A stretch of DNA of 64,000 bases from assembly GCF_964340395.1 (NCBI RefSeq), contig NC_135563.1, positions 13,609,151 to 13,673,150 on the forward strand, in the 5' to 3' direction. The stretch's first letter is position 1. Each line of letters begins with the position of its first letter. Position numbers and translations under genes: made by a program. The stretch is from Glandiceps talaboti (Eukaryota; Hemichordata; Enteropneusta; Spengelidae). The notes beneath the pieces are model-generated. The model was not told where the DNA came from. It saw only the letters and a list, made by a program, of their open reading frames with translations, and searched no databases. Shown here piece by piece: positions 52,571-64,000 of this stretch.

Positions 52571-54284
52571 AAACATGAGTCAAATGAATTCTTTGATCCC
52601 TTTCGTAAATCTAACTAGTACATATAGGTTGCCGTGGAGCATTTTGCAGTCAAAACAATAATGACAAGTTCATGTGTTTCACTAGCTTTCATCTTTCTGT
52701 CCTTGTGCTAGACTGTAAGAATCAATATGTCTTGTTGTTCAGCCCTATCAGGCTTTGTAACCAATGTAGTTATGTAGTGTACTTGCTGTTAGTTCTGTCA
52801 ATAGGACGTTTCTCTCTGTATAAAAAGTAGTTTTGAACTTATCTAGTTACTGTATATTCACAACGAAATGCCGACAGTTGCATTTGTCTGTATTACTAAT
52901 ACTATGAATCTTAAATTCGCAGACACTTAATAGTATAAAGTTACTATAGACTAGAATATAGTCGTGTAGGAATTTTTGGTTTTTGCCTTTCCCCTGCTCT
53001 TGGTATTTCACTATAACAATTGTATATTCAAACCTACAGTGAGATTACGATTTCCCAGCTGTAACAATTGAATATAATCATTCAGTCCAGTCCTCTGAGT
53101 TGGTTCTAAGGATGTGCTGACAAGCGAGAAGAATTAAAAAACCCAATAACAATTTGTGCCTGTTTTCTGGCCAAAGCTTCATAAAGTAAAGGTCATTGGA
53201 GGCAGGATTCTTTGCGCTATCATCATAGTCAAATACCTTGTTTTGTTTTACACCAGTGACCTATATAGCGTATGAATGAAATACGCAACACCTTGAGTAT
53301 TTCAAGAGAAGCAACGTATGCAGTTTTAAGTTGGTACATGTATTTCCTTATCCTGCATTTATATATCCACGTATATTATGATGACAGTTGTAAAGTGTGG
53401 TTGTACAACCAAAAAATCCTCGATTTTTGCCATGCAATCTTGGTCAACATAGACATTCCATATATAGGGGCAAAGATACCATTTCTGCCATACAATCTTC
53501 CTCCACATGTCCATACATTGGCAAAGTTGGCATTTCTGCCATGGTACTTTCTGTCTGTCTGTATTCACAATATCATATGCACTGAAATATTACCATTCAT
53601 GATTGTTTTGAGTACAACTCATTTTGTGCATGCACACAAGAAAATGGTTTTCAACCATCAAGAACTTTTTCTAAATGTATATATATGTATGTGTCAAACT
53701 ATATTCATTCACACTTTTAAAGTGAATTCAATGTATAATACCAATAGCTGTACAGTCATGTCATGCTTTCCAAGAGTCAAGCTGTTACAAACTATTTTGT
53801 CATTTGCAGATTTTACAGCGTTTTTGATCTCATGATATGGTAGTTAAAATCTACAATGTAAAAATCTAGCTGTATTTACCAGGTTTCCCTACAAAAAAAA
53901 GTACTAGAAAATGTCAATTTTACCCCATTTCACTTTTACTGGATGTGAAAACCTGAGCAAAATTTGACCCCGTTTTGACCAAGTTTTGAAAACTAAAATT
54001 TTTTTTTTTTTGACAATGTTACAAGATCAGCTCCACATATTATAACTTTACATGTAAACATGGAAATACAATGGTATTTCAACAAATCACAAACTTATCA
54101 TATATGGTGAAAACTTGTTCATATAAAACATCCTTCGTCTTCAGAGAAATTTGACAAATAGCATAAGTTTCAGAATTGACCCATCATTCAGAGCCCCACA
54201 CTTTTGATATTGAATCATATATGGTACATGTACAATGTGATTAAAATCGGATGTAGTGAATATGATTCAAAATATTTATTTTCA
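52571..54284. other. NRBF2 3' UTR and flank
   Basis: Presumed 3' UTR. A 187-codon plus-strand frame (53272-53835) has no recognisable domain, low-complexity composition and an internally repeated TTTCTGCCAT segment, so I treat it as chance. Confidence 0.5.
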
Positions 54285-54672
54285 TCTATGTCCTTCATTT
54301 ATTGTCGTTTGTTTTCGAATATGTTGTTCTGACAGTGAGTGCCTTCTTCCTACGTCTGACACAATACCATAGGAGTTCACGTTTTAAATCTCGCATGTAC
54401 ACATAGCCAATCAAAATCTGCCTTAATACTCCTGGATTGAAGTTGAAAACAAACAGAACCACCAATAACATCCTTGTCTGCACTTGAGTTCTGGTGGAAC
54501 AAAGTGTTCTTTACCCATCTGTTTTTGACGAAAGACACATTCTCATTGGTTGAGTGGGTTACACAATGCGTGGGATTTGAATGTGATCTCCTATGGTATT
54601 GTGTCAGATGTAGAAAGAGGCACTCACTTACAGAACAACAAAGAAAAATGACAATTAAATGTAGGACATAGA
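54285..54672. mobile_element. Foldback / MITE with ~140 bp inverted arms
   Basis: Segment 54285-54424 is the imperfect reverse complement of 54525-54672. Shared blocks include TCTATGTCC, GTGAGTGCC, GACACAATACCATAGGAG and CCAAT. About 100 bases separate the arms. Non-coding. Confidence 0.85.
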
Positions 54673-57600
54673 GGTAAATAAAGAAATCAAGCTGTCTTCA
54701 CTACGTCAGGTTTAATCAGATTGGGTATATGCACCAATACTCTTAGTTGCCGTAATTGTTCAGTTTAATTCTTGAGTAACTTGTTTCACATAAGAAATTT
54801 GTTGGCTCCCTTTTAATGAATCCTCTCTTCTATTTTTAGGTTTTGTTGCTGTAATGAGTATTTTTTATTTTTTATTTTTTTTTTACCTATCTTTTAAAGT
54901 ACAGTTTTGTACTTCATTTACAGAATTTCAACTCTAATTTGTGCATTATAAAAGGGCATTTTAAAAATTCAGTATAAATGCAGAGGCCAACAGTTTGAGT
55001 GTCATCTCTGAATGCAATGGTTTTCATGAATTTTGTGGATGTAATTTCTGTATCAGGTGAAAGCTACCCCAGCTCTGTTTGATACAATCATGCAGAAACC
55101 AGTAAGAAACTGCATGTTCTACACTAAAGACAGCAAGATTGTAATTTCTTGCTATATTTTGTCTAAATGAAATCAACCTACAACTAGACACAGGCACATG
55201 GGCATCCCATGTTTTCACATCTGCATTTGATGTGTGTATCCCAGGTCTGCGTGGTAGCACATTAATTTATTTCATTAGGACAAAATATTACAAGGAACTG
55301 TATTTATTCAATTTTGCTATCGTAAGGTGTAGCATGTAGTTTCCTAATTGGTTTCTGTGTGGTTGTATCAAACACATCCAGTGTATGGTAACTTAAAACA
55401 GGCTGTATCTCTAACACATTTGAAAGACATAGTCAAGTGAGTTGGTGTATATAATTATGTTTTTTTTCTGAATAAAGACAGATTATTCAGAGGACCAGTT
55501 CTTTTGTCATTTATTAGCCCCCAATGTACATTACCTGAAGGGGACTATTGCATTGGGTGCATCTGCATGCCCATACATTTACCCTGCACTAACGTGGTTT
55601 CAATAAAACCTGACACAAAGGTTACGTACTGTGTGATACATAAGCACAGTACTTATGTTTTTCAACTGAATCAAATATGGCCTAATGCCAGCTGTATTTG
55701 TTGTAAAATTTCACAATTTGCATCAAACAGTTAAATTTGCTTTTATATTCGTGGCTGTTTTTTAAGTCAAACATTTGATATTTTAATCATGGCGTGAATT
55801 TTTAGTATGTGAAACAAATTTACATCAATTAATTTTGTAAGCTTGACCAAAATGGCAGACATATTTGCAATAAAAAAGCACAATTTGCCTCATATCTCAA
55901 TTTTTTTTATACATATGGACACCATTCAGTGTCTACCTCCACATTGTCAATGGGAAACGCTCTAAAAAGACCTTGACATTTGACCTTGAAGATTTTCAAG
56001 TCAAAACAGTTGAAATTTGTCTTCCTACAATAACTCAAATTGAATACACAAAGATTCCATTGTAAGTGTCTATGTTCATATTATCAAATGTGAGCTTTTT
56101 TTTATATTTGACCTATGACCTATGTCGATCTTGATTGTCAGGGAGAGCACCACCAACAATTTTCGATGTGCACGCAGTTTTGTTTCAGCCCATACAAGTT
56201 AAATACAGTGGCATAGTGCACCTTTTAACAACTCTAAACCTGGACATTTTTGCTAAAGACTTATTTTCATTTATTTCTCTGGAAAAGAAAATTAAAAAAA
56301 TATGTAGTGACTGAAATTTCTTCTTTTACATGAACACAATGTACCAATCTGTAATTAGTGAAAATGTGTCCGAGAACTAGCTGAAGACTGTAAAATCACA
56401 AAATGTTGTTATAGCAGAAATATGTAGGTTTACAGTATATCTGATAGTTGTCATGTACGCCTAGTGTGTCATTTTAATCTTAGACACTACCTACATATCA
56501 AATATATTATATAGGGAAACTAGATACAACTAATAGAAGGAAACGTCTTGTCACATGCATAGGGAAAATCTGCAATAAATCTGGAAGATTTTGCAAGTCT
56601 TTCATTGCATTATCAAACCTGAACACACAATGTGGTACTTTGATCCAATTTGGTAATCTTGGCTAAAGCAATTTTACATCATAAGGTAATACTGAGCCCG
56701 ACACTTAAGTTCCTGATTTCACAATCTGAACACACAATTATTTTGTGACCCTTGGTAGTCAACATAGCTGTACAATGCACTGAGATGTAGTATAGCGTGT
56801 TTAAAATAAAAATAATACTAATATATTGTTCATGGTTCCAAGAACTATATTTTGGACTCTTAGATTTTATCCGATATTATCTGATAAAAAGTACCTCTTG
56901 GGTGCATGGGACATTTAATATTAGAGTCTAATATTAGATTTTAGACGCTAACTTAGATACAACGTATAACATTTAGAGTGTAATATTAGACATTAGACAA
57001 TACTATCAGATAATGCATATATGTGCAATGTCGCGCTGTCCTCAACGTGTGTAGCAACAAAGACCTCTGGTTTTGCCCATATCATGAGAGGCATTCAGTT
57101 TACATCTGGTTATGTACTTAAAATCACAACATACTCTATATATACACTCAGAGAAGATGTGGTGACTGGATAAACAATGACACAATACATCACATTTTTA
57201 TATCAACTTTAATAGACAAGATGGGAGTTGACTGGATAGTAATGACACATACACATTAAAAGACTTTGAAACTATTCACTTTAATTGAAATGAGAAATGT
57301 GCAAGTTATCAACACCTTGAATACATTCCAATTGCTGATTGTTCAATTCAAATCCTAAATACACTGGCCACAAAAAGAGGCTGTGCATGATATATATATT
57401 TTTTTCACCCAAGAGGAATAATTTCGCCTGTTGTCGATTAACATGTTGTAGCAACTTTGACCCATGGATGTGACACAAATATTGGAGATAATGTACTACT
57501 GTAAATTGGGTACTAGGTGGTAACATTGGACTTCCAGAAAAACATTATGTATAGGTAGATTTGGGCTCCTGGGTGAAAAGCAAAAAATTATAGTATCATG

Positions 57601-57676
57601 CAGTTTCTTTTTGTGTTCAGTATGAAAACTAAACAATTCCATGCATATCATTTATTTAGTAATAGAAAAGAAAACA
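54673..57676. other. Intergenic, repeat-like in part
   Basis: Segment 55500-56300, with GAAGGGGACTATTGCATTGG at its left edge and repeated TTGACCTTGA/TGACCTATGA stretches, reads like a dispersed repeat but has no second copy here. An AT-rich stretch at about 56860-57020 contains several TAATATTAGA/TCTAATATTA inverted motifs. No gene is supported. Confidence 0.45.
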
Positions 57677-57816
57677 TCAGATAACAACGTTGAGGGCGCT
57701 CTCAATGGATGGAGCTGACTTCACTGGATCACCACTAAAATCTCTTTCAAAATGTAGTCCTTGTTTTGCAGGTAATCTTTGATCAAAATCCATCCATCCA
57801 TTTTTTTCAGTAATCC
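57677..57816 (-). other. Unassigned open segment, possible terminal exon
   Basis: On the minus strand a pyrimidine-rich TCTGTTTTCATCCAG acceptor at 57817 is followed by 46 open codons that include NGWMDFDQRLPAKQGLHFER and end SIESALNVVI-stop. The composition is protein-like, but no upstream exon or homologous family was recognised. It lies downstream of RMND5 on the same strand and may simply be 3' flank. Confidence 0.2.
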
Positions 57817-57901
57817 TGGATGAAAACAGAAACCTTCTTCCAACTTTTAATAATATTGGGTCAGTATGTACCATCTTGTTATTCAACTTGTTGAATCTTA
57901 A

Positions 57902-58080
57902 AGCTGCAACTGGAACTAAAATTATTTTGTTAGATAAAACGATATTGTACACTCTACTACTATCGAATCACATGTGGGTAAATATATTTGTGCAGCTGCA
58001 CATGGTGCAAAATAACAAATCAAATTGATTTTTTGGGTCTACATCCGAATTGACTGCTTCATAAAAGTCAAATGATGGTT
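57902..58080. repeat. Dispersed repeat related to 28755-28990
   Basis: It starts with AAAGCTGCAACTGGAAC, a version of the terminus of the 43.8 kb TIR element. It shares GAATCACNTGTGGGTAA and TTTGTGNAGCTG blocks with 28755-28990. Confidence 0.6.
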
Positions 58081-58169
58081 TGGAGATCTAGAGATACATG
58101 CATTCTCAAGTCCACTCACTTGTTGTCATGGTAATATTGACACTGTAAAGTAACATCAACACCTATTGC

Positions 58170-58530
58170 ACTAATTATACCATGCACAAACCAAGTTGAA
58201 CAAAAAATATGGAATATATACTCTGGTCATTCTAAGTCACAAAAACGGACATCTATGTCATGGCAATGCATGTCTACGTCAGTGGTTCTGCTGTGTTTGA
58301 AATATGAGTCTAAACGCTCAAGATTACCAGTACTTTCCGCAATTTCTCTTTGATATTACTACCGCTGGTATAATGTTGTTATTCTCCAATATTTTTCTTC
58401 ATTCAGCCAGAAAATACTCAAGACCTAACGGTTGTCACTACTTGTCTATTGAATCATAGTGACAAAGGCCCCTTAGGTCACTCCTATCTTCGTTGGCTGA
58501 ACGAAGAAAAATATTGGGGAATAACATCTA
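58170..58530 (+). repeat. Foldback repeat family A, copy 2
   Basis: Same order of blocks as 1268-1606. The hairpin half lies at 58380-58523 with ATTCTCCAATATTTTTC / GAAAAATATTGGGGAAT arms. Confidence 0.75.
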
Positions 58531-59380
58531 AATGTCACTTACTACAGATAGTCTCCACACACTTGGAATTTTCATAAAAATATTACAAGAATTTATAATA
58601 AGACTTTGGTGAAATCAAATCAAATCTAACCTTGATAAACTTTTCTTAATCAATAAAGGGTATGATTACATGGAAAGCTTCACGAGTCGTGGGTTGGCGA
58701 GTTCATAAAATTTATCTCAATTTCCAGAATTTTCCTGTCCTTGCTGGATAGTTTTCATGGACACTAATCCTATTTTTCAGGAGTATTTTTATGACTATTA
58801 TTAATTTTAATTTTGAAAAATAATCAAATTATTCGCATAAATGCTTTCAGTGAGTTGATATTGCTTCATAGTATGGCTCTGAACAGACAGTCATTCCCGG
58901 TCCATTGTTGCAACACATCAGGCAATGGGAATGTTCAACTTTTACATTTCTCACCATTTCGTAAATTTCATTTTCCATAAACACCAGTTAATAAGCACTT
59001 ACAGAAGTGAACAACCAGCAATGTGGAAATGAACGACAAAGAACTCACTTTCTGTGAAAAATGTAAAAACAAAATACAAAGGGGAAAAAAAAAGATATCT
59101 CCATTGCCATCAATCTTTGTTTACACGCACTGATAGATTAAATATACCTCTATAATAATTTGAAAGTACACGTTAATAGTGGCAGTATTTACAAAGCAGT
59201 ACATTTCATTACATTTGTATCGCGGAGTTGCTGTGTCATGTCTTCTACTATCACACAATGCATATTTGTGAGTGTACCATGACATCACAAACTATTGAAA
59301 AATTAACTTAAACTGGCCCATGAGGGCGCTATAGTGACAACAAAGTTAGATATACAATATATTTACACATCTTGTATCAT

Positions 59381-62909
<3,529 letters not shown>

Positions 62910-63696
62910 CTGTCAACAACAAAAAACATATCAAAAATTTACAATCCAATACATAATGACAAGAGTCTATACTCTCTCTCACAGTCTCAGAAGTGTCAAG
63001 GCTGGCAACTCTTTTGTATGTGTCGATATGCATACTTGTACTCAGATCTAATTATCCCTTGTATTGTCTGCCTTCATTGACTACATAGGACTAACCATTC
63101 TTTGACATTTTATATCAGGTACGTCAAAATAACATGTTTTATTCTGAACTTACTGCTAACTGTTACATATTAGCCATTCTAGAAAATACATCAAAGTCTT
63201 AAAATACATTAAAACTTCCTTTTTGAAACGGAAAACTAATCTTAATTAATTGATTTATTGAAAGATTCTATACAAATGTTTGTTGTGAATGTCATAAATA
63301 CTTCATAGATAGCTGTCATATGATATGGTGTGATGACAAGATACTGGTACCTACATCATATCAATTACACCCTACATAAAATACAACTTGCTTTTAATAT
63401 TATATTCTGTAGTTGAGGCCATTGTACAGTGATCATGTTCATACAGTGTTATACAAGTAAAAACTGAAAATTCAAAACATTAACTATTTTTGAATCTTCA
63501 GTTCAATATCTCAGCTCAGAGTCTTACACACATGGCAGTCATTTATACCTGCTTTGGTGCAAAATGATTGAAAAAACACATAAATATTTAACACAAATAT
63601 GGATTGTTTTTTAATACCTCAAAAGTATCATAGCACTCACGGAATATGAAATAATAATTTTTTAAAGAAATTTATTGCAAGTATAAACAATTAGAT

Positions 63697-63999
63697 ATTA
63701 TTCCCCAATATTTTTCATGTTCATCCAAAGGAAATATGAGTGACCTAAGGGGCCTTCTCACAACAAGTCAAAAGACAAGCAGTGACAAAGTATTTTCCTG
63801 TACAAAGACAGACATTCAGAAATGAAAATAATTATACCTCTATCGGCATAATTTATGAGAAATTGGGGAAAATAGTGGCAGTTTTGAAAATTTTGACTCA
63901 TATTTAAGCACTGGAGAATGATGCCATAGTTGCATATTGGGATATAAATTCCACATTTTTTTATTAAATGTGTTCAACTTTGTTTGCATGAGGTATGAT
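63697..63999 (-). repeat. Foldback repeat family A, copy 3, running into the window edge
   Basis: Reverse-complement match to 1268-1606 and 58170-58530. The shared blocks are ATATTGGGGAATA, AAGGCCCCTTAGGTCACTC, AAATATGAGTC and CAAAGTTGAACA. The internal hairpin is less complete than in the other copies. Confidence 0.7.
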
Positions 64000-64000
64000 A

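Noticed and set aside
53272-53835. 187-codon plus-strand frame after NRBF2
   Set aside because: No domain, hydrophobic low-complexity composition, no splice context, and a location in the presumed NRBF2 3' UTR.
63034-64000. A further upstream RMND5 exon inside the window
   Set aside because: No segment on the minus strand translates to the expected region preceding LQVLMGSL. The next exon must lie beyond the right edge.

Overview
This is a eukaryotic window from an animal nuclear genome. It is AT-rich (roughly 36% GC by eye), its genes have GT-AG introns, and it is full of microsatellites, foldback elements and decayed LINE/SINE copies. The gene content (ADO, an EGR zinc-finger factor, NRBF2, a secreted PEBP and RMND5) and the compact intergenic distances fit an invertebrate bilaterian. 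An invertebrate deuterostome such as a hemichordate or cephalochordate, or a lophotrochozoan, are all possible; the sequence alone does not settle the species.

Layout. 1-7 kb: microsatellites, a tRNA-derived SINE, a LINE 3' end nested in a MITE, a minisatellite with inverted arms, and two candidate minus-strand mini-exons facing ADO. 7.4-8.2 kb (+): intronless ADO thiol dioxygenase. 8-20 kb: repeats, including a 400 bp TIR element, a LINE reverse-transcriptase remnant, a 1.4 kb composite microsatellite field and a ~58 bp-period minisatellite. 20.3-22.6 kb (-): a two-exon EGR-family C2H2 zinc-finger gene, with CRE, CCAAT and SRF (CArG) sites upstream. 23-46 kb: long gene-poor tract with foldbacks, a 1.7 kb hAT-like non-autonomous transposon and LINE debris. 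46.1-49.3 kb (-): a four-exon gene for a secreted phosphatidylethanolamine-binding-like protein. 50.0-52.6 kb (+): three-exon NRBF2, divergent from the PEBP gene. 54.3 kb: foldback element. 59.4-62.9 kb (-): the last four coding exons of RMND5, whose 5' part lies beyond the right edge.

How the genes relate. They are ordinary single-copy housekeeping or regulatory genes, not an operon: cysteamine/N-degron oxidation (ADO), immediate-early transcription (EGR), autophagy PI3-kinase regulation (NRBF2) and CTLH/GID ubiquitin ligase (RMND5). ADO(+)-EGR(-)-NRBF2(+) has the same order and orientation as human 10q21 (ADO-EGR2-NRBF2), so the block looks like ancient microsynteny, here with a PEBP gene between EGR and NRBF2. 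I found no clear evidence of a wholly new system. The best leads are this microsynteny, the SRF/ETS/CREB arrangement beside EGR, an excess of perfect CRE palindromes across the window, and several foldback/MITE families.
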